A stretch of DNA of 64,000 nucleotides from Symbiodinium microadriaticum (lineage: Eukaryota; Sar; Dinophyceae; Suessiales; Symbiodiniaceae). The stretch lies in assembly GCA_001939145.1 (NCBI GenBank), contig LSRX01000697.1, positions 330,089 to 394,088 of the forward strand, given 5' to 3'. Both the position numbers and the translations under genes were made by a program. The notes below the pieces were generated by a model. The model saw only the letters and a list, made by a program, of their open reading frames with translations. It had not been told where the DNA came from and did no database searches. Below, piece after piece: positions 23,386 to 35,100 of this stretch (position 1 is its first letter; every line of letters begins with the position of its first letter).

Positions 23386-25256
23386 CTACACGGCAGCCTC
23401 GGCGGCCACCTCAGCAGGCTTCTCGCCCATCTCTGCGGCCATCTCGGCGGCACGCTCCTCGCGCTGCTCCTTCGAAACCACCTTGTAGCAACCGCCCATC
23501 CACCACCAAGCAATGAAGCCGGCGACGACGCCAAGTGCCAGCAACGTGACGACGATGCCCCCGGCGATGCTGGCTCCGTAGAGGAGTGAGATGGCGAGCA
23601 CGACACCTGGAACGGCCACGAACATCACCAAGATGTAGATGAGGGGCACCAGACGCCAGTAGGATGCATAGAATCCCAGCAAGCAGGCAGCCTTGATGGG
23701 AATTCGTCGCATGAAAGGCACCGGAAACCAGATCAAGATGCCGATGATGTTGAAGAACAAGTGCANNNNNNNNNNNNNNNNNNNNNNNNNNNNNNNNNNN
23801 NNNNNNNNNNNNNNNNNNNNNNNNNNNNNNNNNNNNNNNNNNNNNNNNNNNNNNNNNNNNNNNNNNNNNNNNNNNNNNNNNNNNNNNNNNNNNNNNNNNN
23901 NNNNNNNNNNNNNNNNNNNNNNNNNNNNNNNNNNNNNNNNNNNNNNNNNNNNNNNNNNNNNNNNNNNNNNNNNNNNNNNNNNNNNNNNNNNNNNNNNNNN
24001 NNNNNNNNNNNNNNNNNNNNNNNNNNNNNNNNNNNNNNNNNNNNNNNNNNNNNNNNNNNNNNNNNNNNNNNNNNNNNNNNNNNNNNNNNNNNNNNNNNNN
24101 NNNNNNNNNNNNNNNNNNNNNNNNNNNNNNNNNNNNNNNNNNNNNNNNNNNNNNNNNNNNNNNNNNNNNNNNNNNNNNNNNNNNNNNNNNNNNNNNNNNN
24201 NNNNNNNNNNNNNNNNNNNNNNNNNNNNNNNNNNNNNNNNNNNNNNNNNNNNNNNNNNNNNNNNNNNNNNNNNNNNNNNNNNNNNNNNNNNNNNNNNNNN
24301 NNNNNNNNNNNNNNNNNNNNNNNNNNNNNNNNNNNNNNNNNNNNNNNNNNNNNNNNNNNNNNNNNNNNNNNNNNNNNNNNNNNNNNNNNNNNNNNNNNNN
24401 NNNNNNNNNNNNNNNNNNNNNNNNNNNNNNNNNNNNNNNNNNNNNNNNNNNNNNNNNNNNNNNNNNNNNNNNNNNNNNNNNNNNNNNNNNNNNNNNNNNN
24501 NNNNNNNNNNNNNNNNNNNNNNNNNNNNNNNNNNNNNNNNNNNNNNNNNNNNNNNNNNNNNNNNNNNNNNNNNNNNNNNNNNNNNNNNNNNNNNNNNNNN
24601 NNNNNNNNNNNNNNNNNNNNNNNNNNNNNNNNNNNNNNNNNNNNNNNNNNNNNNNNNNNNNNNNNNNNNNNNNNNNNNNNNNNNNNNNNNNNNNNNNNNN
24701 NNNNNNNNNNNNNNNNNNNNNNNNNNNNNNNNNNNNNNNNNNNNNNNNNNNNNNNACGGTTGTGATTGGAATGCAGTAACCTGCCACGGGGTTGAACTGC
24801 ACGGGACGTCAGTCCCCGTCGAGAGCCTGGGAAAAACCAGGCAAGGCAAGAGCCTAGGCTTAGATAAAACTGAAGCAAATAATGATCCAGCGACGTCGCT
24901 CACCAATCGAGCCACGGGGGCAGCAGCCGGGGCAACTGCCCACGGAGCCCAAAAGCGGCACTGACGGACACCTGACCGGCCCCCACCAGGCCAACCACGA
25001 TCGAGGTGCTCGTGGAGGAGGACTGAACCAGCACGGTCGCAATAATGCCCACCATCAAACCTGTCACAGGGTTGTCCACAATCGTGAAGAGGTCTCCTGC
25101 ACCTTTGCCTCCAAGCACAAGGAAAGAGCTGCCCATCATGTCCAGTCCCATCAAGAACATATAGATTGAGGCGAGTACGCCGATGATCCTGAGGGTCGTG
25201 TAGAGGATGAACTCAGCCTGGCTCTGCGGCTTTCCCGCTTCGGCGGCGTCGGCCAT
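23386..25256 (-). CDS. Na+/phosphate cotransporter, SLC34 type, interrupted by gap
   Basis: The 5' exon starts at the ATG at 25256 (MADAAEAGKPQSQAEFILYT), has a first membrane helix and then LVQSSSTSTSIVVGLVGAG, the QSSS signature of the Na+/Pi cotransporter (NaPi-II/PNaS) family. It ends near 24949, at GCTCCG or GTGGGC, after VSVSAAFG. The 3' exon (23386 to at least 23765) encodes FFNIIGILIWFPVPFMRRIP, the conserved C-terminal HLFFNI...PFMR region, several helices, and a charged tail ending at a stop. Known role of the family: import of inorganic phosphate driven by Na+. The second QSSS repeat and most of the middle fall in the 990-base gap and adjacent intron. The ATG at 25256 is preferred over upstream in-frame codons because the preceding sequence is low quality as protein. 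Confidence 0.9.
23766..24755. other. Assembly gap, 990 N
   Basis: A run of 990 N lies inside the SLC34-type gene. Any reading frame shown across it is an artefact. Confidence 1.
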
Positions 25257-25318
25257 GGCGCCAGAGAGGGGCGAAGGAAAGGGGACGGTTTGCTGCACTT
25301 GATCCGAAAAAGGTCCTT

Positions 25319-25368
25319 GAGCCGGGGTTTCGACTCTCTCCTCATGAGCCGGGGTTTAGGGTTTAGGG
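25319..25368. repeat. Telomere-like TTTAGGG motif with GGGTTTCGAC
   Basis: GAGCCGGGGTTT occurs twice (about 25319 and 25347). The first is followed by CGACTCTC and the second by AGGGTTTAGGGG. The motif sits just upstream of the start of the SLC34-type gene. Confidence 0.7.
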
Positions 25369-25399
25369 GCGGGATCCCAAGCGCAGGAGACACCAGCAG

Positions 25400-27310
25400 A
25401 AACAACGCTCGTTTCATGAATTTGTAGACGGGTTCTGGCTGCGATGCTTCGTCGTGGTTCACCGACTGTGCCTACAACTGAGTCGCGCTTCAGTGCAACA
25501 AAGCGCCAGCAACTTCAGCAATGGAGGGCAAGTTCCATTCTGGATGCTGTCAACATGATCTCGACGCCACCATTCAAACAAACGGGAAGGCCTGACTGAC
25601 TACCCTTCGCGCTCTTCCTTCGATTCGCCTGTGCAAATGGAAGCTCGGGGTCGTGCTACATGGACAAGTGGTAGACAATCCAACCTCCACACTCGCGAGT
25701 TCCTTAGAAACGACGTCATCACAGATCAGCTGGTGACGTACCCAAACGATTCCCCAACTCATATTGAAACGGAGATAGCCGCATGAAGACAAGTGCCGCC
25801 GAGCAGCTTTTCCACCCTGGCCTGCTGTGCACGAATGACGTAGATGCCTTGCACAGCTTTGAAGTCAATGTCCATCGAACGAAGGGATGTAGAGAACACG
25901 TTCTCCCAGCATGCGTGAGTAAGACACGGGGAGGGTGAGAAGCGCACCAAGGAAAAGAGTCGGGTCAATGCACCATCGAACGAGGGCCTAGGCCCGACAA
26001 CTCGAAGCTGTCGCGGCCCCTTGAATTCTCTACCGGGGCCTGAAGGGGCACGAATCTCCAGCTACAGAACAATGGAGCAGATCTAGGCCTTTGGGCTCAA
26101 GCCGTTTCCTTGATGAACGGAAAACGAAACCACGGCCAAGCACACTCGCTTCCGGCACGAAATGGACAAGCAAGCATGTTCGCGCGTGCGCATGTGCCCG
26201 ACTGCACACCCATATGCATGGATGTATGAATGTGGCATGTGACTTTTGTGACAGCATATCAGCATATCTCTATGTGGATGCCGGTCTTGGAAGGCAAGCG
26301 GCTACTCATCGTGGTGAGAGTCAGCACTCGCGAGAAAATCAGCTTGCCTGCTATGACCTCAGGCTCTCAGACACGGTCTCCTAGACTTCGACTTCAGGTG
26401 TGTTACTCACGCTTCTTCCTGTGTACTTGCACAGTCTGGATACGCAGCTGGACGAGCATGGGAAACACTGCGGACTTAAGTGCCATGAGGATGGCACGCC
26501 CCACTTGGTCAAGACCTGGCGGCACAACACCCTGGTGTATTGCACTGCAGTGCCTCGCAAGCCCGCCTCGACCTCACAACGAGCTCTCGTCTTGGGGGTC
26601 AGGGCGTCAAGTGGCCTCATGCGGCGAGATGATTTGATAAAACATGCTGCTCTCTGTCCCATTCCCCCGTACACCGTACACCCTCTTCCCGCTGTATCGG
26701 CCAACCTTCCCTTACAACCAACTGCGCACAGTGAGAGCTGGGCGAACAGTCTGAACATTGGTCTCCAATGTCAATCTTGTGCGCCAACCCTTGCCGCAGA
26801 GAGCCAGCGGAAGTGCTGTCGCTGGTTGCTAGTTAGTTCTTTCAGATCAGACCGCGCCAGCATCCGGCAAACCGTCACAACTAATTCGCTGCTCACTGGT
26901 CATGGCCAACAGTCGCGGAATCATGGCACAGATTCAGAGCTCAACTGTGAATCTCCACGGGGACGCTTAACGTCAGTCTCTCAACCACACGACGGCATCT
27001 AAATTCCGCCCCAATGAGCTTCTCCGGGTGAGGGTGAGGGCACACTTATATAGTCTTCGGAGGCTTCTTCCTCTCTGTTCTGCAAGATGTCAGCCGACAC
27101 TTTGGATTAGATGCTGTTGAATCCCTGGCACTGCTTTTAAAAAGGGAAGCTGGCGGCGATGCCACGTATGTCTTGCAGGGGGGAGTAGCTGGGTGTGAAG
27201 TTGCGGCGGTGCTTCGTGACTCAACTTTTGACGGCTAAGCCTCGCCAGTTAGTGGGCCGCATGCGAAGAGCTCAGAATCCCAAGCCTGTAGTGGGCCGCT
27301 GGTGCTTCAC
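25400..27310. other. Stretch with only weak coding signals
   Basis: A minus-strand segment at about 25780-25925 (DFKAVQGIYVIRAQQARVEK) has plausible composition but lacks clear splice sites. The frames at 26381-27002 on both strands overlap and neither stands out. Nothing else can be supported. Confidence 0.4.
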
Positions 27311-27318
27311 TTCTTCAG

Positions 27319-28560
27319 TCAATGCCAGCACCTGGCGGCCGCAGAAGAGCTCTGAGGTGCCCTTTGGGCCCGGGCGCGGTCGGCCTCGGCCCGCTTCGTG
27401 TAAGGGTCATAAAAGTCGAAGTACTCGTCGATGACGATTGGACCCTTCGGACCCGAACAACTCATTTCATGAGCACTGGGCGCAGCAAATGCCCCTTGCG
27501 AGAAGTTATGCTGGGCCAGAACTGGCAAGTTCACACACCTTCCAATGGCTTGGACCTTCGACTGTCTACGCAGTGGAAAGCAGCTCCTCCACCAGCTCGA
27601 GCTCAGATGATCCCCCTTCGCCATCTTCTTCGTCTTCGATGTTTCCCTGCAGCTTAGGCTTGGTTTCAAAGCCAAGGCCGTGCCATGACAACTACAGCTC
27701 AAAGACGCCCAAGCCAGACCTGAAAACCGCAGCTCTGCAACAGCCGCGACACGATAAGTTGTTTTCCGAACCCCCCGAACTCGATTGCTGCACAGTGCTA
27801 AGCGGCTGAGGCTGGCATGTGCTATCTGCCCAGCCTGCTCGACTTTGGGAGTTCGCGGTGTTCTTGGAGTCCGCGAAGTGGGTGTCAAGGCCAAACTCTT
27901 GGATTTCGGCGATGGCGACAGTGACTGATTTAGGTCTTTGCTCGACCTGTCATAGATGCATGTTAGCAGCTAAACACGACTGGAACTTTCGACCATGTGA
28001 GCAAGGGTACGCCGAGTTATGGCTCAAAAGTTAGAAGCTGTCAGACCACGCCTCTGTGGTATTATCGGTGGCCTCTGGCATGGATCGTGGGAACTGTGGA
28101 CTCTGAAGCATTGAGACGCAACAATGGCTCATGTTTCGACTCGGGCTGTGACAAAGACAGCGATGGGAAGTCTTCGCCTTTACTTTCAAGCCGCTGTGAC
28201 AGCTAGGCCCGTGGGTGCCGGAGGGGGTGAGATTACGATGCAAAAACTGCAAGCTCGTGGCCGAAGATCTGCAGGGCGTTCGAATCGTCTACCAGGCTGC
28301 GCTCTCTCTCATCCTTGCCACTTCCGACGGCCACTCACTAAGATGCTGTTGGACGGTCGTTTCGCAAAAGCCCTTCGCTTCAGCGATCTCCCACACACGA
28401 TCAATTGGCAGCATGTTTCTCAGTCACTCCTTGCTCCACCGATTCCAAAAGAACATGGGAACCCACATCAAGAAGGTCATCAAGTGTCCTTCTCGCAGCA
28501 TCTGTTGCACAGGATAGCCTGGCCATATCACCCGGGATATGTCAACAAGCCAAAGCGACG
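27319..28560 (-). CDS. Unidentified multi-exon gene
   Basis: Coding-like minus-strand segments: about 28420-28530 (ARRTLDDLLDVGSHVLLESV); about 28290-28420 (IDRVWEIAEAKGFCETTVQQ, ending at GTAGAC); about 27735-27925 (TVAIAEIQEFGLDTHFADSK, ending in TTTTCAG/GT); about 27580-27690 (an acidic segment with GNIEDEEDGEGGSSELELVE); and a last exon at about 27319-27450 (IVIDEYFDFYDPYTKRAEAD) with a stop. The last exon follows a TCCGAAG acceptor and has strong charged composition. The predicted protein is soluble with acidic and Ser-rich linkers. I recognise no family. Exons are in three frames, and boundaries are approximate; the upper two may belong to another gene. Confidence 0.45.
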
Positions 28561-28989
28561 TTCTGAGACCCCCACGCCACCCATGCAGGGTGAGGCAGCG
28601 CTGGCTTTACAGTGCCCTGCCCCTAGAGCTGGCTGTTGTACACTTTTAGGGCCGATACCTTCTGTATGTTGTGCTTGCAGATGGGAGGCAATTCCATTTG
28701 GGCTTTTTTGCAAACAGACGGAACTCTAGACTACTAGACGGTCGTAGACAGCATTCCTCTAGCCATGTGTCCGTTCATGCTGTGCTGCTCCACGACCTGA
28801 AGCCGACGGCCACCAAGTGGAAAATTGCACTCTGCGCAGGTAGCAACACTCGTCCAGCTGAAGCGCCTGGGGCCTTACACACTCAGTCAGCAGCACTTCA
28901 ACAGTTGTCACAGAATGTTTGGCAGCCCGAGCGACACCAAATCCCAAAAGACTTCTTAGTGCTCTTAACTTGGAATTATGCACCCCTTT

Positions 28990-30300
28990 GTGCCTATTTC
29001 GAAGTACCCTAAGGTCTTCGGCAGCTGTGATCTGTCATTTGCAATCCTGCATGCTGCTTCAAGAGGTGCGGCTGGGGACCCGACATCTGCACTCCATGGC
29101 CAGGCACCCAGGCATGCGGAGAGGTGTGGAAGCTTGAAGCTGTTGAAGAGAGGAGGCTCTTTATCCATGTGTCGCGGCCAACATCAGTTCGAACGCACAT
29201 ACAGTGGCCGTCATGACTTCTCAGCTTGACATGCTGTAATTCGACTAGCTGAAATACAGCACATCCTCACCATCAGCGGTCTTGTCCACCCAGCAGCACA
29301 AAGTGCAGCCATGCCCACGTTTGCAAGTTTTGCATGCCAACTTTCATGCGATTCATGCCTCCTCAACTTTTGGGCTGGCAATTCCGGCGCGAAATCAATC
29401 AATCGATGTAGCCCGTCTTGAGCCACCGGTATGCCCGTAAGAATCGCAGGCTCTAGGCTCTGCACAGGCTAGCCTGCCGATGCCGCAGGTGTCTCCACCT
29501 TCATTGTTCGCGCCAGGCCACTAGAGAACGAGCGTGCCGAAAGCGCTTACAGCAGCGAGGCAACACCGAAAATCATCATGTTACCTCATCTCATCTCATC
29601 CGTCCATACTTCGCTCCATCTTTTCATGCTTCATCCATACATCCATGCGTCCCACTACCCATGCATCCATCGATGCATCCATTCCTTCATCCGCCCACCA
29701 ACCCATCCATCCACCCACTCCCCCATCCATCCATCCATCCATCCACCCTTTTTCAAATCCCCTTCTATAAATTCCTGTATACAACCTCGAAAAACGCCTC
29801 CATAATCCCTGCTATAACCCCTGTATGACCCCTCCACAAACCTTCTATAAACCCGTCCAAAGTCTTTCTTTCTTTCAACCCTCGACGAGAATGCTTCCCC
29901 CGATGTACTGGCAGGGTTCAGGACCACCACCAACATGCTTTCCCTCATATACGAGCGGAATTGAGAAACATTATCCGAATGCTTCCGCCAAGTGTCATCA
30001 GGATTTAAGACCATTGCCAAACCCATGTACTTAGGAACACGACCAACATGCCTTTCAAAAGTGCTGGCGGGATTCAAACAATTGGAAGCCGAAACCAGCG
30101 CGGGAAGGCTTGAAGTTTGATTACATGATACAATGCTCTCGAAACTTCACATTAACATAACATCGTGCCAGCCAGACCACCTCCGCGGCAAAACCTTTCG
30201 CCACGCCGTCGACGTTTTGACCGGGGTTAGAAAGGCTAGTCGAAAGCAGGCGAGGATGACTTGGAGCGACTTTGATGGGAGGAGTGCATGATCCCCTCAA
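28990..30300. other. Non-genic stretch with CATC-rich microsatellite
   Basis: From 29582 to about 29750 the sequence is dominated by CATC/CATCC units, purest at 29700-29750. A CCTCTATAA-type motif recurs at 29750-29850. No gene is supported. Confidence 0.7.
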
Positions 30301-30625
30301 AAAGCACTTTGGATTTCACCAAGGTCTCAGTGTGGGACTCCTATTGGGACTCCTGGCTTTGCATGTGCCAAGCGCCCCGCAGAACTGCATACAGTACGGC
30401 GGTTACCTACGGCGGAGGAACCGCGCGGTCTCCAACCCACCGCGACCTGAAATCACACTGCAACTGGCTAATTTACCTGAGGTCGGCACGGCAACACCAG
30501 ACTCAGCAGCCTTTTCGGGCTCGACTTTGGGTGAAGCAGAGTCGAAGTCCTTGGAAAGGCTTGCAGGCTTCCAGGAAGCATCTGGCCGAGACTGGCCACA
30601 ACTTGGGCTGCCACTGCAACCCAGT

Positions 30626-31547
30626 TCAGTGTCGAAGGCTCCTGCCGGAATCGATTTTCCCATCGACAGAAGCAAGTAGCTCCCGCTCCGCCTCTGAAGG
30701 CGCCGCGAAAGGATCCGTTTGGCCCACGGCCTTGAAAACCTCTGACTGCTCTGCTGCCTGTAGCGAATCCCCTTCGGGGCGTTCGGGGGCCTGGCGGCTT
30801 CTCTCTTCCGGTGCCCCCACAGGAGCCGAGTTGCCCTCAGCCGTTGCGACTTCTTCGGGCCTATCAGGCCCCGCCGGGGCCTCGGAGGCTCCGCGAAAGG
30901 ATCCGTTTGGCCCACGGCCTTGAAAACCTCTGACTGCTCTGCTGCCTGTAGCGAATCCCCTTCGGGGCGTTCGGGGGCCTGGCGGCTTCTCTCTTCCGGT
31001 GCCCCCACAGGAGCCGAGTTGCCCTCAGCCGTTGCGACTTCTTCGGGCCTATCAGGCCCCGCCGGGGCCCCGGAGGCTGCTGCCTCCGGCACGGCTGAGG
31101 CCGCACTAGTCGGTGCTTCCTCGGCTTGGGCAGCCGATGCAGCTTCCGCCGGCTCCGCTTCCACGGGAGTGTCGGCAACTTCTTTGGAAGCTGGCATGGC
31201 TGGGGCTTGCGTGGGAGCCACAGGTTGTGAGGACAGCAGCTTCCTCTCTTCCTCCTCAAGCCGAGCCCTCCGGATCTCCTCCGCAGCAGCTCTTGCTAGC
31301 TCGATCTCGTTTGCTTTCTCCTCTTTCGCTTTCTGGCGTGCAGCCTCCTCCTCTTGGAGCTTTTGCCATTTGGCACGTTCCGCCTCCTGTGCTTCGCGGG
31401 CTTGCTTTGCTTTCCGCGATGCTTCACGTTCTGCGGCTTCCCGAAGTGCCTCTTGCTCTGCTGCTTTACGGAGGGCATCCTGCTCTGCAGCAGCTTTTCG
31501 CGCTGCTTCCCTCTTTGCTGCTTCTCGTCCATCTTGCGATGGGCTGC
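30626..31547 (-). CDS. Ala/Glu-rich coiled-coil protein, C-terminal exon, disrupted by tandem duplication
   Basis: After an acceptor-like GAGGCAG the minus-strand frame encodes about 95 residues of strongly charged coiled coil (for example REAAEREASRKAKQAREAQE and EEAARQKAKEEKANEIELAR), then a Pro/Ala/Glu-rich linker and GQTDPFA. A 188-bp segment is present twice in tandem (from 30711 and from 30899). Because 188 is not a multiple of three, the second copy read is out of frame. With one copy only, the frame continues ERELLASVDGKIDS and a stop at 30626. Reading straight through the two copies instead gives a low-quality Arg-rich stretch down to 30403, although SKDFDSASPKVEPEKAAESG in that frame also looks plausible and precedes GTAAAT. 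The family is not identified. The 5' exons are not located. Confidence 0.65.
30711..31085. repeat. 188-bp tandem duplication
   Basis: The segment starting GGATCCGTTTGGCCCACGGC occurs at 30711 and 30899 with almost complete identity for about 185 bp. The differences are at the edges: GGGGCCTCGGAGGCTCC versus GGGGCCCCGGAGGCTGC. Confidence 0.95.
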
Positions 31548-32121
31548 CTCAGGCTCGAGGTGAAACTGATAGAAGAATCAGAAGCCAAGGCAGCTAAGAG
31601 CAGCCTGGAGAACAAAGCTCTCAGGTCTCAGGTGTTGGCCAACAGATGCAGCTGCTGAGCCTGACAAGGCGTGCAGCCCTAAACACACTCATGTGTCACT
31701 TCGACCGTATGCGGCAGCTGCACTGCCGGTCACGGTTTGCCGGAAGCGGGAATCTAGAACGTAATGGTTGACTACGCTGACTAGAATTGATTGTCTTTCA
31801 TATGCTTGTGTCTCGTTGTTGCGGAGCTTTGCCACCTGCCCGGTAAGATGTTCGCACCCCATCGCTCCGGTAGTTCCTACGGGTTCCATAGCTGCCATGG
31901 GGCTGTTGGGCTGCGTGTTGAAAAAAAAAGACATCTCTCCGAACAACAACAAACGTGACCGTCTTGGAACCGTAGTTTGGGAAAGTCGCACGTGCAAGTT
32001 CAGAAGTGTATGCGACGAAGCGCTGGATGCCTTACTGACGAGATCCCGATTTGTGCCAGTAGGTCAGCCCGAAAAAAGTGTAGAAACAGATAAGACTTCA
32101 ACTTGCGAGCTTCTAGCAACT

Positions 32122-35100
32122 CTAGCATTGGTGACGAGAAGCGGCGAATGCAGAAGACAGCGCCAAAAACAACATGACCCGAACAGCTGCCCCACCTGGA
32201 CCCACAGCCGGTTGCCGACCGAACTCCACATCTATCTCCGCGTCGGAAAGCTCCTTTCGGCCCTGCGGTTGTCCCAGGGCCTCGGGGAGACCAGGTGAGT
32301 TCCCGAACACACATCCTGGACCTCAAAAACTGCAGGCCCAAACGTTCAGCAAGCTGTGCGGAACCTGTTGAGAGTGCATGGCCAAGCACGGACGGAATAT
32401 TGGCTCTGACTTTGTTATGGATTGAGCCGGGGAACGAAAACGGTTTCGGTCGGCTGCAGGTCTGCCAGCCAACAGAAGATCAGCGTGTCGAACACGACAT
32501 CGAAAAGGCTCATGAAGCTTGATGCCACCTCAGGAAGCCAAAAGCATTGCACCGGCCAGTGACAGTCTCCTCGCGACTTGCGATCAATGCTGTCTGCAAG
32601 ACGGGGCCGTTCCACTGGGCATCCGGCAGCACCCGAAAGAAGACCAACAGCGACAATAACTGCAATCCGGTTTTCCACCTTGCATTCAGCTGAACCGTGG
32701 AGCATTCCTTGGGCAACTTCACTCTCAGGCCAAAGCGAACAGCGGCGAGCTTTGGTCTGCAAAAATATCCAATCCCTGAGCTGCTCAGTCTCGCAGACAG
32801 CTCTTCGTAACCCCCCACACAGCACGATTGCAGCCGCAGGACGCCCAAAGCAAGCAGTGCCAGGTAAGCCGTCAGGCATGCTGTGGCAAGCATGCCAAGA
32901 CTGTGAAGACCTGAGACCACGACACTTGCGAGTCTTTTGCACCATGTATGCATGCCAAGGGCGCAGGCTGCCAGTAAATCCATTCAGGAATGCAATGTCC
33001 TTGCATGCAACAAGACGACAAGATGCAACCGCCTCGGATGATCGTCTCATTCGACCATCGGTGCTTAAGGTGAGACGTCCTTTCCGGCTTTCGTCAAAGT
33101 CTGGACCTGTTCCGATCACCACCAAGCAGGTATGACAGGCTTTTTGCAACACTCATGACAGCGAGTTCAGGCAGGGACTGCTGCCGTGGCAGAGACGAAG
33201 TAGTTGCTTGAGTTCAACACCTCGGCTCCAGGGCCCCCCGAGACCGAAAGCTTTGCACACGACAAGCACCACCCTTCGGCTGTGGCCATGCAAATAACTG
33301 CGTTCTTGTTGACAAAGCGAACCTCGGGCTTCCGTCAGCCTACTGCACCTATGGGAGACATCCGTAGACTAAGTGCCGAACAACTTCTTCAAAGCACCAA
33401 ACGCAGCCCAGGCAATTGGCCATGATGCCATCCGGCGCATGCCTTCTGATCAACGTCCGGCATGCGAAAGAGAGCTCGTTTACAGGCGCTGGGTCGAGGC
33501 TGCACTAGCTATTGCTGGTGAATTTTGACGGCCTCTCACCAGCTTTAGCCAGCCTGAGTTGTTCTTCGGCAAAGCTGCTGCTGATGGCTGAAAGGTGCCG
33601 TGTTCTGCGAGGTTCTGCGAGGCTCGAGCTTTGCCAAGACAGCCATCGGCGCGTGGATTGGGCCTCAGCTCTTGGCGCTTTCTGTTTTTAGCCAAGCCAC
33701 GCAGGAACAGAAGACTTGGCCCCAGAGGCGGAAGACCATCGTCATAAAACCACCCATGGCCATACTGCCCAGGTGGTACCTTCAGGTTTTTGAAGACGCA
33801 AAGTCTACTTGGGTCTCACCTGCCGTGGTGCCTCAAAGCATATGCAATTCCAGTTCGCCACAGCCACGTCTCCACCACTTTGTTGCCCTCGGCCCTGCCG
33901 TGCGAGAGACCCTCGATCTCCCACTCTGTCTGAATGCACTTCTATGGTCGGCACGCCTGCATGGCGTGAAGTACCAGCTTACAGCATAGAAGCTGGCCTC
34001 AACTGGCGAACTTGCTCATGTCTGGGTCATGTGCCGTGAAGGAACCACCCCCGGATATCTGACCTATAACCTATAATGTGAAGCAACTGTGCAGCTCCTG
34101 CAAATGGTGCTCAGTTCTTGTCTGAAACACGCAGCCGGAAGGCTTCTCGCAGGATCGCGGCTCATTTGTCCTAAGGCCCCGGCTGCGAAGTGGAAAACCA
34201 GGCTAAGGGTTTCCAGTGTCCAAAGGTATCCTGCGCAGCACCCATCAGCAACTGGAAAATGATACACAGTGTCGTAGAGCCTCCAACATAGACGAAGACG
34301 TAAAACCTGAGAAGCTCTGAACACAACATTGCCTGCGACTGTCGCGGTCTATCACAGAGGGCAGAGCTTCTGCAGAGGCGTTGAGCTGAACCTCCGAATC
34401 CGCGTGTACACCGGCGTTCCATTGACGTCCAAGGTCGGCGGGTCCTGCGGCAACACGCAACACTCGAATCCTCAGAAAACACAGGGACAAGAGTCTTCAA
34501 TCGTTCAGATGGGGAGCAATTTGGCCGCTTGTGATGACGAAGCTGAAGAAGATCAGCCTGTGCTGAATATGCTGAATTGCCTCCAGTTCTAGCAGGTCAT
34601 GCAGGGCACCAGCTGACGGAGAACAGCGTCTTGATCATCATCTCTACGGCGGGCAACCGCAGCAGCCTTACATCAGTGCGCTGTTGCCAAGCTTCGCGGC
34701 GAGCTTAGGTTCCGCACGCGCCATCGAGAGGCTTCTTTACTGCTGTCACGCCACGGAGGCTCCTCCCAAATAGCCTGCGCAGCTCCATCAATGCAGCCGA
34801 TAGCCCGGCGCATTGTGGGAAAGATGGCAATGGAGATGCCCAGGAGCAAGACACAAACTCCTTTGCAGTTCTTGCAGCCCTGCATGCCCTTCAACGTATG
34901 TTGAAATGCAATCTCCTGCACATGACCAGCCGACAACTTGACTGAGCAGGACTGGGTGATCCTCAGTAGACATTCCATCAGAGAAGCGCACCGACCCAAC
35001 GCAGCCAATACGAAGAAGCTGTTGTGCATCATCTGGACATATCTGGACCGCAGCTCCGAAAGTGCTGCATGAAAAGGGTACGCAATGCAGGCAAGTTTCC

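Noticed and set aside
23411..24964. Long open frames across 23.4-25.0 kb
   Set aside because: They run through the N gap and are artefacts.
30920..31597. 225-codon plus-strand Ser/Ala-rich frame
   Set aside because: It is the antisense of the Ala/Glu-rich coiled-coil exon; reverse complements of such sequence are open by composition.
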